A DNA stretch of 64,000 nt from Fonticella tunisiensis (GTDB lineage: Bacteria; Bacillota; Clostridia; Clostridiales; Caloramatoraceae): NCBI RefSeq assembly GCF_004364155.1, contig NZ_SOAZ01000007.1:1-64000 (forward strand). The letters are read 5' to 3'. Of this stretch, positions 26,401 through 35,584 are shown in pieces; the stretch's first letter is position 1, and each line of letters starts with the position of its first letter. The notes beneath the pieces were generated by a model. It had not been told where the DNA came from. It saw only the letters and a program-made list of their open reading frames with translations, and did no database searches. A program made the position numbers and the translations under genes.

Positions 26401-28093
26401 AAATTATATCAAGTTTATCTTTATTTTCCTGAATTACTTCTATAAAAGCCTGAGCAATAACCGGATCGAATTGTCCACCACTGCACCTTTTTAGCTCTTC
26501 TACAGCCTCATCATATGTTTTCCTTGTATTGTAAGGCCTGTTTGAGGTCATTGCATCAAAGCTGTCAACCACCGTAAGAATTCTTGCAAGATATGGTATT
26601 TCATCACCCTTTAATCCACCGGGATATCCCCTTCCATCATATCTTTCATGATGATGTAAAATTAGAGGTATTACCTTCTTCAGGGAATCAACGTTTTTAA
26701 TTATTTCTACCCCATTGGCAGGGTGCTGCTTGAGTGTTTCCCATTCATCCTTTGTAAGGGGCATCCTTTTAATTAGTATTTCCTTTGCAATATTTATTTT
26801 TCCTATATCGTGGAGATATGCACCATACTTTAACGTTTTCTTGTCCACATCGTTTAAGCCCAGTTTATCAGAAATCAGCCTGCAGTACATTACAACCCTT
26901 TCGGTATGCCCGTAGGTATATCTATCCTTTGCATTGATTACACTTATAAGGGTTTTTATGGATGTTATAAGATCGATATGCTCTGCTTCAATATCTTTCT
27001 TTAATTCCTCCAGAATAGAGTAGTAGCTCTCTACCCTGTTTTTGTTGAAGAATTTAGCTCTATAAAGGGCATCATCCGCACTTTTTATTAGCTCAACTTC
27101 GTTCTGGGCCTTGTGCGGAAAAGTAGATATACCAATGGATGCTGTAATCCTTCCGTTTGGTTGATTTTCCTCCCCAGGAAATTTCGTTTGCTCAACATCC
27201 CTTCTGATGACCTCAGCTATTGAAACAGCTTCCTTTTCAGTGGTATTTGGTAATATTACGGCAAACTCCTCCCCGCCATATCTAGCTACAATATCTTCTT
27301 TTCTAACATTTCTCTTTAAAATCATAGCGATGTTTTTAAGTATCTCATCTCCTGCCTGATGTCCGTAAAGATCATTGTAATGCTTAAAATAATCGATATC
27401 CATTAATATAATCGAAAGGGGATATCCTGAGCTTCTAGCCTTCTTCAGTTCATTTTTAAGGGAATCGTGAAAATATCTATGATTATATACTTGAGTTAGC
27501 CCATCTATATTAGCTAGATGAGAAAGTTTTTCCCTGTACTCATTTTCAACTTTAACATAATATCCTAGTGGCCATGCCGTCAGCATAAAGACTCCTATAA
27601 GAATTAAATCGTTTTCAAAATTTTTGTTTACGCTTTCACTTCCAGCATACGCCAGATCTATTGATAATACTATTAATGAAGATACAGATGCTAAAATTAT
27701 TCCTTGTTTGATGCCTGCCTGTATTGTGGAGGTTATAATAATGAATAAAAACAGGAATTTATACTGGCTAGTATTTGCTCCAGATATAACTATTAATATT
27801 GAGAATATCAATATGAAGACTAAATTCTCTATCGTCTGGGCCGACTTAAAATGTTTCATTAGAAGATTTCTCTTGGATGAAAACGACCATAAACCAAATA
27901 TAAGTACCATTATGCAAATTGATAGTCCAACAGAAAGAGAACTAAAATATTTTTCATTGGAATAAATTATGGTAGTACCATCATTAAAAAAGTGTGCGAA
28001 GATGATTATTCCACTAAAAAGTAAGGAAGCTAGTCTTACAATCGATACTATTTCATATATCTTTTGTTGTCTTTTATCCTCAATATGCATCAT
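26399..28093 (-). CDS. membrane GGDEF and HD-GYP protein (c-di-GMP turnover)
   Basis: 564 residues. About six membrane segments fill residues 15-190. A GGDEF domain (about 205-365) has an active-type YGGEEF motif and an RKED I-site five residues before it, so synthesis with product inhibition is possible. An HD-GYP domain (about 380-560) has HDIGK and HHERYDGRGYP, the residues of an active c-di-GMP phosphodiesterase. The protein could make or degrade c-di-GMP in response to a membrane signal. It is downstream of the agr locus on the same strand but separated by a terminator. Both activities may not coexist; one domain may only be regulatory. Confidence 0.93.
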   Translation of the reverse strand: MMHIEDKRQQKIYEIVSIVRLASLLFSGIIIFAHFFNDGTTIIYSNEKYFSSLSVGLSICIMVLIFGLWSFSSKRNLLMKHFKSAQTIENLVFILIFSILIVISGANTSQYKFLFLFIIITSTIQAGIKQGIILASVSSLIVLSIDLAYAGSESVNKNFENDLILIGVFMLTAWPLGYYVKVENEYREKLSHLANIDGLTQVYNHRYFHDSLKNELKKARSSGYPLSIILMDIDYFKHYNDLYGHQAGDEILKNIAMILKRNVRKEDIVARYGGEEFAVILPNTTEKEAVSIAEVIRRDVEQTKFPGEENQPNGRITASIGISTFPHKAQNEVELIKSADDALYRAKFFNKNRVESYYSILEELKKDIEAEHIDLITSIKTLISVINAKDRYTYGHTERVVMYCRLISDKLGLNDVDKKTLKYGAYLHDIGKINIAKEILIKRMPLTKDEWETLKQHPANGVEIIKNVDSLKKVIPLILHHHERYDGRGYPGGLKGDEIPYLARILTVVDSFDAMTSNRPYNTRKTYDEAVEELKRCSGGQFDPVIAQAFIEVIQENKDKLDII

Positions 28094-28118
28094 ATTTTCA
28101 CACCTGTTTCATGAATAT

Positions 28119-28160
28119 TAAAAAGTAAGTAAAGGCCGGAAAATCGGCCCCTACTTTACT
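28119..28160 (-). terminator. terminator of the agr locus
   Basis: A stem (AGTAAAGTAGGGGCCG with CGGCCTTTACTTACT) begins at the agrD stop codon, and TTTTTAAT follows on the minus strand. Confidence 0.85.
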
Positions 28161-28293
28161 CTTCTCTTAAGGCTTTTGGCTCTTCAGGCTGGTAATAACC
28201 AAATACACATGCTGAAGCTGATGTTGAGAGAGCGAAAAGTGTAAACAATCCTGCTCCTAAAGTTACCATCAGCTTAGTAAATCTTTTTCCCAT
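28156..28293 (-). CDS. agrD: AgrD-type cyclic (thio)lactone autoinducer peptide precursor
   Basis: 45 residues. An amphipathic N-terminal helix (MGKRFTKLMVTLGAGL) leads to a hydrophobic stretch. The peptide core ACVFGYY follows, with Cys29 as the expected ring-forming residue, and then the conserved clostridial AgrD tail YQPEEPKAL. The start at 28293 is chosen because GGGAGGGAG precedes it; a longer frame from 28338 lies inside agrB. It overlaps the 3' end of agrB by about 20 bases. AgrB would cut the tail and close the ring between the Cys thiol and a carboxyl a few residues on. The mature peptide size is not predictable from sequence alone. Confidence 0.9.
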   Translation of the reverse strand: MGKRFTKLMVTLGAGLFTLFALSTSASACVFGYYQPEEPKALREE

Positions 28294-28960
28294 TCTTCTC
28301 CCTCCCCATAAACAAAAATGCTTTTCTAAAAAGCTCATCTATTGCTCCAAGCATTAAATGCCCTGTTTTCGTAAGGGTAAAAGCCTGCCAGATTACACCT
28401 ATGTATATACAAAGGGCACAGGCTAATACAATTTGTATATCGTATATGTAATAAAGGGCATTTAATACTGCGGCAGCCAAGAACAAAAGATTAAGCATAC
28501 ATAAAGATTTTCTTTTCAATCTTCTCCTAGTTTCAGCTTTTTTTATTGGCTTTGCCGCACTATCCACCGGTGCCAATTTACTAACTATAAAATAGGATAG
28601 TGCAAAGCTTATTATTCCTGCTAAAGCAATTTGATAGAAATCCATAAAGCTAACTGCTGTATTTACAAGTATCCCAAGCAAGGTGGAAATTACTGCTCCA
28701 ATGAGGGCACACCGATTGGGTGAGCTTGAATGGGCTCCTCCAGAATACTTTCTTAAAAGGCTTATCGATAGGGATATGACAAGCGCCTGTACAAGTACAT
28801 TAAATATAATTCCAAAGGTAATTACCAATAATATGGACCAAACTGTTTGTATAAAAGCAAAGGCACCGTAGGCAATGATTTCCTCTCGTTCCTTATCCAT
28901 GTTTAAAGTTGAAGATATTCCATATGCAAGTGCCTTTGAGACTCTTTCAATTAGAAACAT
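28274..28960 (-). CDS. agrB: AgrB-type peptide-processing membrane endopeptidase
   Basis: About 228 residues from the start at 28960 (MFLIERV), preceded by AGAGGGGAC; an upstream in-frame ATG at 29005 has no site. The conserved RKYSGGAHSSSPNRCAL segment holds the catalytic His (GGAH) and Cys of the AgrB family. Five to six membrane segments follow the cytoplasmic N-terminus. It processes the AgrD precursor encoded by the overlapping downstream gene. Its start overlaps the end of an upstream small membrane protein gene (28947), giving a tight three-gene unit. No AgrA response regulator or full AgrC kinase is encoded in the window. Confidence 0.93.
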   Translation of the reverse strand: MFLIERVSKALAYGISSTLNMDKEREEIIAYGAFAFIQTVWSILLVITFGIIFNVLVQALVISLSISLLRKYSGGAHSSSPNRCALIGAVISTLLGILVNTAVSFMDFYQIALAGIISFALSYFIVSKLAPVDSAAKPIKKAETRRRLKRKSLCMLNLLFLAAAVLNALYYIYDIQIVLACALCIYIGVIWQAFTLTKTGHLMLGAIDELFRKAFLFMGREKNGKKIY

Positions 28961-29423
28961 GACTTTGTCCCCTCTTTGGTTTATTGAATACCCTGTAAAG
29001 CACAATAGTGGTTAAAGCAAAAAATATTAGGGAAGGTGAACTATATAAAAGTTTCATGCCAGGATCCTTAAAAACGTCTTCAAGCCTTATATTAAGGAAA
29101 CTATTCAGTATAAAAACATTGAGCCATTCCGATAAAAACATAATTATAGTTGAAACCAATGCAGCTGATACGGCTTTAATAGTTTCAATTTTATTAATTG
29201 CTGAAGTTAATAAAATATGGATCATAATGATTATTATTGTGTGAACCCCAAAATGTATTGGCAGCATCCTGACTAAATAAATGGTTATCCCGAGAAGTAA
29301 AGCCGATATACAATATCTATCCCTATCAATGGCTTTCCTGCCTAATGCGTAGGAGGCAAGAATGAAGGCAAAGCCCTCAGGTATAGTTCTCAAGAAAAGC
29401 TCCAGCATCGACAATTTCAACAT
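28947..29423 (-). CDS. small membrane protein resembling the sensor portion of AgrC-type kinases
   Basis: 158 residues with about five hydrophobic segments (residues 8-25, 38-55, 58-75, 82-103, 128-148) and no soluble domain. The overall pattern (LFLRTIPEGFAFILASYALG and the LPIHFGVHTI segment) is like the N-terminal transmembrane sensor half of AgrC-type receptors, but the histidine kinase half is absent. It overlaps agrB by about 14 bases and so is co-translated. It could be a receptor, an immunity or export partner, or a maturation factor. The resemblance to AgrC is my reading of the pattern, not a search result. Confidence 0.6.
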   Translation of the reverse strand: MLKLSMLELFLRTIPEGFAFILASYALGRKAIDRDRYCISALLLGITIYLVRMLPIHFGVHTIIIIMIHILLTSAINKIETIKAVSAALVSTIIMFLSEWLNVFILNSFLNIRLEDVFKDPGMKLLYSSPSLIFFALTTIVLYRVFNKPKRGQSHVSN

Positions 29424-29677
29424 ACAATTAATCCCTTTCTACATTTTCTTGTTTTTTTAGACTTCATATTAAATTATATCATCTAATTATACAAAACAAA
29501 TATTAAAATTATTTTAATATTTGATATTTTAATACCGCGTTCAGCTGCATTAAGTTAAAAAAGCCAGATAGTCTGGATTTTCATTCTCCAGGCTAGATAG
29601 CATAAAAATTAAGCCTTATGCACTTCCCTTCTAAACGCATGCCTTTACATAGTTATTCCGCTAAATACACAAAGAAT
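29424..29677. other. AT-rich promoter region of the agr locus
   Basis: About 250 bp with no ORF. It must hold the promoter of the small membrane protein-agrB-agrD unit. A short CCAGATAGTCTGG dyad is present near 29568, of unknown meaning. Confidence 0.4.
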
Positions 29678-29728
29678 AGGGGACGGCTGCAACAATTGCT
29701 TTTTATGCAAAAGTTGTGAACCGTCCCT
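29678..29728 (-). terminator. terminator after the APC permease gene
   Basis: A long stem (AGGGACGG with CCGTCCCC, extended by inner pairing of ACAACTTTTGC with GCAATTGTTG) lies directly at the stop of the permease gene. Confidence 0.75.
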
Positions 29729-29731
29729 GGT

Positions 29732-31069
29732 TTATTTCCTCTTGATATACGTGTAAACAGGAAGCCCGAGCAGCGTTATTATTATTCCATATACTGCATG
29801 TGCAGTATTTGTAAACAGCATGCTGATTATAATATACAACCCCCCTGCTATTCCTATGATAGGAACGATGGGATATAGTGGCACTACATAAGGCCTTTCT
29901 AAATGCCTGTGCTTTGACCTTAAAATAAATATGCCTGCCACTGTCATAACGAAGAATATCCACATAACAAATACAGAAAGATTTGTTAGCGTATCAAAGG
30001 AACCGCTTAGAATATATGTTGATGCAATTATTACCTCAAATAAAAACATATTTAAAGGGGTTTCAAACCTATCATTGACTTTTCCAAAGAATTTATAAAA
30101 GGGGAATAATCTATTCTGAGCCATTGCAAAGGGTATTCTAACGCCAGTCATTAAATAACCGTTCAGTGCTCCGAATATTGAAACCATTATTCCCGCTGCT
30201 ATTATGCCTGCTCCTACATTTCCAAATAAAATCACTGCAGCATCTGATGCTGGCTTGCTGGAGCCTATAACGTCCTGTAACGGCATAATGTTTACAATGG
30301 CAATATTGATTAAAATGTATACTGCTATAGTAATTGCAAGACCTAATATGATTGCCCGTGGAAGATCCCTTTTAGGGTTTTTAAGCTCCCCCGCCATGTT
30401 GCCTACGCCAATCCATCCGTCATATGCCCACAGGGTTCCAAGTACAGCTGCACCAAAGCCTGCTGCCCCTGCAGAACCAGTGGATACAGTATTTGAAAAG
30501 CTATGGGCCTGTCCTTTAACTAAACCAAAAACTATAATTGCAAAAATAGGTATGAGCTTTCCAACGGTAGAGATAAACTGAACCTTACTTCCAATCTTTG
30601 TTGATATAATATTCAGAAGCATTATGAAAAACATAATAAATATTGCCAGTATTTTTTGATAAATCCCTGTAATTGGAATAAAATACGTTGATTGAGTAAC
30701 AAACACAATTGCAAGGGCTGCAGCTACTCCTGGAACATATATGAGGGCCTGAACCCATCCAAACAGAAATGCCCACCTCTCACCATAAAGCTCTTTTAAA
30801 TATACAAATACCCCACCTGTTTTGGGTATTGCAGCTGCGATTTCTGCTGCTGTAAGAGCTGATGCCATTGTAATTAAACCGCCAATTACCCAGGCTAAAA
30901 CTCCGGGTATAGGTGCTCCTGCATTTTTAAATACTGTAGATGCTTTAAAAAATATGCCTGCCCCTATAACCACTCCTATAACCATAGTTATAGCTTCCGG
31001 CAATCCTACTTCTCTTTTAAGGCTTTTAGAGACACTAACATTACTATTCTTCTCTTTTACTGCTTCCAA
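29732..31069 (-). CDS. APC family amino acid permease
   Basis: 445 residues with about 12 membrane segments. The N-terminal APC signature GLPEAITMVIGVVIGAGIF is followed by KTGGVFVYLKELYG and the WVQALIYVPG region, typical of LAT-like or amino acid-polyamine transporters. Translation seems to start at a TTG (31069), with GAAGGGATGG upstream. It is probably an importer or exchanger of amino acids; the substrate cannot be told. Single gene with its own terminator. Confidence 0.9.
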   Translation of the reverse strand: MEAVKEKNSNVSVSKSLKREVGLPEAITMVIGVVIGAGIFFKASTVFKNAGAPIPGVLAWVIGGLITMASALTAAEIAAAIPKTGGVFVYLKELYGERWAFLFGWVQALIYVPGVAAALAIVFVTQSTYFIPITGIYQKILAIFIMFFIMLLNIISTKIGSKVQFISTVGKLIPIFAIIVFGLVKGQAHSFSNTVSTGSAGAAGFGAAVLGTLWAYDGWIGVGNMAGELKNPKRDLPRAIILGLAITIAVYILINIAIVNIMPLQDVIGSSKPASDAAVILFGNVGAGIIAAGIMVSIFGALNGYLMTGVRIPFAMAQNRLFPFYKFFGKVNDRFETPLNMFLFEVIIASTYILSGSFDTLTNLSVFVMWIFFVMTVAGIFILRSKHRHLERPYVVPLYPIVPIIGIAGGLYIIISMLFTNTAHAVYGIIITLLGLPVYTYIKRK

Positions 31070-31440
31070 AGTTATACCATCCCTTCATTAAATTTTCCTT
31101 TCAATCTACTTAAAAAAACTACATAACTGATGTGTTTTATCAGTAAGCCGCTTCCAACCTCCTTGCGTTCTCCAAGTAAACATTTATACTCATATATACG
31201 AAAAGGACATTGAGTAAAATAACGTAAAGAAAGCATAGCCGCTACCTTACTCACTGCCCTGTCATTTGAAATTTTCATAAATACATATTAAACATATAAC
31301 TTTATTTTATTAGCATTTAATGCACCAGTCAATGAAATTTTCATCCATTATGGTTATAGGTTCCAAATTATAATATTGCGTTTGTAAAAAATAAAATCTC
31401 ATATATAATTTAATTAGAAATATTTAATGGAGGGGATAAT
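31070..31440. other. divergent intergenic region between permease and deoD
   Basis: About 370 bp. Short ORFs here show no coding character. AATGGAGGGG before the deoD start is its Shine-Dalgarno. No purine riboswitch motif was seen. Confidence 0.4.
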
Positions 31441-32148
31441 ATGATTCCAACGCCTCATATCAACGTTAAGGAAAAGGGCATAATTGCCGAAACAATACTC
31501 CTTCCAGGAGACCCATTGCGCGCAAAATTTATCGCAGATAACTATCTGGAAAACGCCGTTCAATTTAATGAAGTTAGAAATATGTTGGGCTTCACCGGTA
31601 TATATAAGGGTAAAAGGATTTCGGTTATGGGTACAGGAATGGGCATGCCCTCGATAGGCATTTATTCCTATGAATTGATTCACTTTTATGGAGTTAAAAA
31701 TTTGATACGCATAGGCTCCTGCGGCTCACTACAGGAAAACGTAAAAATCCGTGACATTGTAATAGGCATGTCCTCATCTACCGACTCAAATTTTGCACAA
31801 CAGTACAATTTACCAGGTACCTATGCACCTACAGCATCCTGGGAGTTGTTAAAGAAAGCCGTTGATGTGGCAGAAAGAAAGGGAATTGAAGTTAAAGTAG
31901 GGAACATTCTCTCATCCGATGTATTCTACGGAGATGACCCTGAATCATGGAAAAAATGGGCTAAAATGGGGGTTCTGGCTGTAGAAATGGAAGCAGCTGC
32001 TCTTTACATGAATGCAGCACGTGCAGGCGCTAACGCCCTATGTATTTTGACCGTATCAGATTCGCTCGTTACACACGAGGCAACCTCCTCGGAAGAAAGG
32101 CAAAAGTCCTTTACCCAGATGATGGAGATAGCTTTAGAGCTGGCATAG
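31441..32148 (+). CDS. deoD: purine-nucleoside phosphorylase (DeoD type)
   Basis: 235 residues, the standard length. [13 protein letters not shown] near the N-terminus, [25 protein letters not shown] and [13 protein letters not shown] (nucleoside-binding Glu) are all diagnostic, and TVSDSL near the end holds the catalytic Asp. It splits purine (deoxy)nucleosides with phosphate into base and (deoxy)ribose-1-phosphate in the cytoplasm. A strong GGAGGGG site precedes the ATG. A small redox protein gene follows after about 60 bp. Confidence 0.97.
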   Translation: MIPTPHINVKEKGIIAETILLPGDPLRAKFIADNYLENAVQFNEVRNMLGFTGIYKGKRISVMGTGMGMPSIGIYSYELIHFYGVKNLIRIGSCGSLQENVKIRDIVIGMSSSTDSNFAQQYNLPGTYAPTASWELLKKAVDVAERKGIEVKVGNILSSDVFYGDDPESWKKWAKMGVLAVEMEAAALYMNAARAGANALCILTVSDSLVTHEATSSEERQKSFTQMMEIALELA

Positions 32149-32210
32149 CTAAGTGGTTATTTCTTAGTTAATCGCTATACATAAAAACTTTTGCAGGAAT
32201 GGTGATACAT

Positions 32211-32471
32211 ATGAAGCAGGTAATTATGTTCACTATGAAGTCCTGTCCTTACTGCAGGCAGGCTTTTACGTGGATGGAGGAACTAAAAAAGGAAAATCCA
32301 GAATATTCCAATATTGATATCAATATAATAGATGAAACCCTTAATCCAGATGTAGCAAGCCAATATGACTACTATTATGTACCAACCTACTATGTCGACG
32401 GCGTTAAGATTCATGAAGGAGCCGCCACTAAAGAGATAATCCGCACAGTGTTTGAAAAGGCTTTGAGATAA
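32211..32471 (+). CDS. glutaredoxin/thioredoxin-fold small redox protein
   Basis: 86 residues with CPYC as the active-site motif near the N-terminus (MFTMKSCPYCRQA), and a cis-proline context (YYVPTYYVDG) near residue 60, as in glutaredoxins. Start chosen at 32211, where GGTGAT precedes it; an ATG at 32199 sits too close to AGGA. Probably a thiol-disulfide reductant in the cytoplasm. It may share a transcript with deoD, but the functional link is unclear. Confidence 0.85.
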   Translation: MKQVIMFTMKSCPYCRQAFTWMEELKKENPEYSNIDINIIDETLNPDVASQYDYYYVPTYYVDGVKIHEGAATKEIIRTVFEKALR

Positions 32472-32811
32472 AAGAAACATAAGGCTGGAGATACAGTAAA
32501 TGTTGTAATAATTAGGAATAAAAGTAGAATAAACTTAAAATTGACCTTTTCTGAGGATAAATAAATTCCCAAAATTAAAAGAAGGGCTGAAGATAAGTTC
32601 AAAAATATGCAAGCTTATCTTCAGCCCTATTTAACTTTTATCATAATTCTAATCACATAAAGACTTACTTACATCAAGATTAAAATTGTAAATGAAATTA
32701 ATAATTTTATATATTGCATTAATAGCTTTACAATGTTAAAATTAGTTCGCATAAATATTCTAGATAATTTGTAATTATGCGTATTGATAACAACAAAAAG
32801 GAGGTATTAAT
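32472..32811. other. intergenic region with terminator and promoter of the YfcC gene
   Basis: 340 bp. A terminator lies at 32583-32628. The rest is AT-rich leader ending in AAAAAGGAGG before the GTG start at 32812. Confidence 0.5.
32583..32628 (+). terminator. terminator after deoD and the glutaredoxin-like gene
   Basis: AGGGCTGAAGATAAG pairs perfectly with CTTATCTTCAGCCCT, followed by ATTTAACTTTT. Confidence 0.9.
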
Positions 32812-34227
32812 GTGTCTAGTAATGTAGAAATCCCAAAAAGAAAGTTTAATGTTCCACATACTTTCGTCATCATATTTACCATACTTATTATCGTTGCCCT
32901 TGCAACATGGGTAATTCCCAGTGGCGAATATGATAGAGTAAAAAACGCTCAGGGAAGAACAGTAGTTGTTGCAAATTCATTCCATTTTATTAAAAGCGTC
33001 CCAGCCGGCATCGGTGACCTCTTTATGGCACCACTTAAGGGATTTACATCAAAGGCTGAAGTTGCAGGATTTATACTTATAGTTGGCGGTGCCTTTGCCG
33101 TAATACAAAGAACAAATGCAATTAATTCAGGAATTTTAAAAGTTGTAAAAGTCCTTAAGGGAAGAGAAATACTTCTTATCCCGATTGTTATGACACTATT
33201 TTCAATTGGCGGCGCAGTTATAGGTATGGCCGAAGAAACAATACCCTTTGCTGTAATATTCGTTCCACTGGCTTTAGCCCTTGGCTATGATTCTATTGTA
33301 GGAATGAGCCTTGCCTTCGTTGGCGCAACCGTTGGATTTTCATCCGCAATGTTCAATCCTTTCACAGTAGGTATTGCTAAAGGAATTGCAGAAACCCCAA
33401 TAAAGGCAGGACTTATGTATAGAACAGTGACATGGGCTATATTCACTATTATAGCCATAGCCTTTGTAATGTGGTATGCAAACAGGGTTAAGAAAAATCC
33501 AAAGCTCAGTGTTATGTATGAACTAGATCAGAAAAGAAGGGAAGAGCTTCATCTAGAAAACAGTATGGAAGAAGAATTTAAATCCTCCCATGCTGCGGTG
33601 CTTACAACTCTTCTTCTAGGTATTGGACTTATAATTTATGGAGTATTGAAGTATGAATGGTATATAGGTGAAATTGCAGCAGTATTCCTTGGAATTGGAA
33701 TAGCTGCAGGTTTAATAGGAGGCCTTTCCTTAAACGATATCGCCGAAACCTTCATACTTGGCGCAAAGGATTTAATTGGGGCTGCAATGGTTGTAGGACT
33801 TGCAAACGCAATTGTTACTCTTGCAAACGAAGCCAAGATTATGGACACAATACTCTATGGACTTGCAAAGTTTATAGAGCCTCTTCCAACACTTCTATCA
33901 GGATACGCAATGCTTATAGTTCAATCCATTATCAACTTCTTCGTTGGTTCAGGAACTGGACAGGCTGCCCTAACTATACCTATCATGTATCCTCTTGGAG
34001 AACTTGTTGGAATAAGCAGAGAGACATCCATTTTAATATATCAGTTTGGTAATGGATTTACTGATCTTATTTTCCCAACCTCAGGAACATTAATTGCAAC
34101 ACTTGGTCTTGCAAGAATACCATTTGAAAAATGGGCAAAATGGGTATCTAAGGTATTAGTAATGCTATTCATACTTCAGATTTTATTCATAACACCTGTT
34201 ATACTTTTCCCATCCCTTTTGAATTAA
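32812..34227 (+). CDS. YfcC family membrane carrier
   Basis: 471 residues with about 11-12 membrane segments. The sequence (NVPHTFVIIFTILIIVA, WVIPSGEYDR, GMAEETIPFAVIFVPL, a GSGTGQAALTIPIMYPL motif near the end) matches the YfcC group of the DcuC/ion-transporter superfamily. Members are annotated as C4-dicarboxylate, short peptide or basic amino acid carriers. GTG start with AAGGAGG seven bases before it. An M20 amidohydrolase gene follows after 61 bp, suggesting import of an acylated amino acid or dipeptide that the amidohydrolase then cuts. The substrate is unproven. Confidence 0.9.
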   Translation: MSSNVEIPKRKFNVPHTFVIIFTILIIVALATWVIPSGEYDRVKNAQGRTVVVANSFHFIKSVPAGIGDLFMAPLKGFTSKAEVAGFILIVGGAFAVIQRTNAINSGILKVVKVLKGREILLIPIVMTLFSIGGAVIGMAEETIPFAVIFVPLALALGYDSIVGMSLAFVGATVGFSSAMFNPFTVGIAKGIAETPIKAGLMYRTVTWAIFTIIAIAFVMWYANRVKKNPKLSVMYELDQKRREELHLENSMEEEFKSSHAAVLTTLLLGIGLIIYGVLKYEWYIGEIAAVFLGIGIAAGLIGGLSLNDIAETFILGAKDLIGAAMVVGLANAIVTLANEAKIMDTILYGLAKFIEPLPTLLSGYAMLIVQSIINFFVGSGTGQAALTIPIMYPLGELVGISRETSILIYQFGNGFTDLIFPTSGTLIATLGLARIPFEKWAKWVSKVLVMLFILQILFITPVILFPSLLN

Positions 34228-34288
34228 AAATTAACATCAAAGGAATAAGAAGTTTTTTCTTACTCCTTTAAATAAAGGAGGACATAAG

Positions 34289-35410
34289 ATGGATTTAAAG
34301 AAGGTTATTCAAGATAAATTGGATACTATTAAGTCTTTAAGGATTAAGCTCCATGAAAATGCTGAGCTTTCATATCAGGAGTTTAAAACACAAAAGATAA
34401 TTATGGATTTTCTAAATGAGCTTAATATTCCAGCCGTTAAAATGGCGGAAACAGGTGTTGTTGGAGTTCTAAACGAAGGAAAAAGCTGTATAGGAATAAG
34501 GGCCGATATGGATGCTCTTCCGGTAAATGGAGTTTCCCACGCCTGCGGGCATGATTACCATATGGCTGTTGCCCTTGGCACAGCACTGGTTCTTAAAGAA
34601 TTGGGCTTTGAAAAATGCGTTAAGTTTGTATTTCAGCCTGCTGAAGAAGCAGAAGGTGGCGCTCTCCCTATGATCAATGAAGGGGTTCTCGAAAACCCCA
34701 CAGTAAAATATATGATCGGGTACCACGTATGGCCAGGCCTTCCTGTTGGAAAGATAGAGGTTGGAAAGGGCGCTTCAATGGCATCGGTGGATGATTTTAA
34801 CATAACCTTTAAGGGTATAGGCGGCCATGCAGCAATGCCCCATATCTGTAAAAACCCTATTTTCCCTGCTATGGATTTAATCCAGGCTATAACAATGAAG
34901 TCCAGAATAGAAACTGATCCCCTAAACAGCCACGTAATAACCTTCTCTTCCTTTAACGCAGGAACTACCAACAACGTAATACCCGCTGAGGCTGTGGTTA
35001 AGGGAACAGCACGTACCTTTGACAACAAGCTTAGAAAAAAAATACATGAGGATATCGTTGCCCAGGCAAAGCTGTCTGCAGAAAAGTACGGCTGTGAAGC
35101 AGTTGTTGACTATATAGTTCAATATCCACCTGTTATAAGCGATGATGCCCTTACAGAGGAATTTATAGAGGTATCAAATAAAACCCTTGGAAGTGAAAAT
35201 GTACTGCCTCTCATTAAAACCTTTGGTGCAGAGGATTTTGCTTTCTTCGCAGAAAGGGTTCCATCAGTGCACTTTAGACTTGGAATATCAAATGGTATAA
35301 AGGGCAACCACCCACTTCACTCACCCTACTTTGATGTTGATGATGATGCAATTTTCTATGGTATATACACTGTGGCAAGCTTCGTTTTACACCTTGCAGA
35401 TAGAGTATAA
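34289..35410 (+). CDS. M20 family metallo-amidohydrolase
   Basis: 373 residues. Metal-binding motifs include IRADMDALPV, the HACGHDYHMA segment, the catalytic Glu pair in QPAEEAEGG, and YHVWPGLPVG; the C-terminal HSPYFDVDD gives the last ligand region. This is the hippurate hydrolase/IAA-amino acid hydrolase/N-acyl-amino acid deacylase group, with the usual lid domain inserted at about 170-290. Strong AAAGGAGG before ATG. It lies downstream of a YfcC-type carrier and likely hydrolyses what that carrier imports. It is shorter at the catalytic loop (VNGVSHACGHD) than many homologues, but no key residue is missing. Confidence 0.93.
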   Translation: MDLKKVIQDKLDTIKSLRIKLHENAELSYQEFKTQKIIMDFLNELNIPAVKMAETGVVGVLNEGKSCIGIRADMDALPVNGVSHACGHDYHMAVALGTALVLKELGFEKCVKFVFQPAEEAEGGALPMINEGVLENPTVKYMIGYHVWPGLPVGKIEVGKGASMASVDDFNITFKGIGGHAAMPHICKNPIFPAMDLIQAITMKSRIETDPLNSHVITFSSFNAGTTNNVIPAEAVVKGTARTFDNKLRKKIHEDIVAQAKLSAEKYGCEAVVDYIVQYPPVISDDALTEEFIEVSNKTLGSENVLPLIKTFGAEDFAFFAERVPSVHFRLGISNGIKGNHPLHSPYFDVDDDAIFYGIYTVASFVLHLADRV

Positions 35411-35442
35411 AGGATAATTTCTGTTTGTTATTCAATATTTAA

Positions 35443-35475
35443 CCCCCGGTTATTAGTTTTACCGGGGCTTTTTTA
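35443..35475 (+). terminator. terminator after the YfcC-M20 unit
   Basis: CCCCGGT pairs with ACCGGGG around a 10-base loop, followed by CTTTTTT. Confidence 0.92.
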
Positions 35476-35584
35476 AATTCCTATAATCTATTTGGAAATT
35501 ACATAATCTTTTATTAACTAGCCCTGGAACTAACGTGCATCTTTGGCTTCAGACTGCATGACATGGATTTTAAGGGTATGATGG

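Noticed and set aside
28294-28338. Longer N-terminus for AgrD (MSFLEKHFCLWGGRR...)
   Set aside because: These codons lie in the agrB 3' end, and a good ribosome site precedes the inner ATG at 28293.
31072-31278. A 68-residue minus-strand frame before the permease gene
   Set aside because: It has no ribosome site and no recognisable features, and lies in the promoter region.
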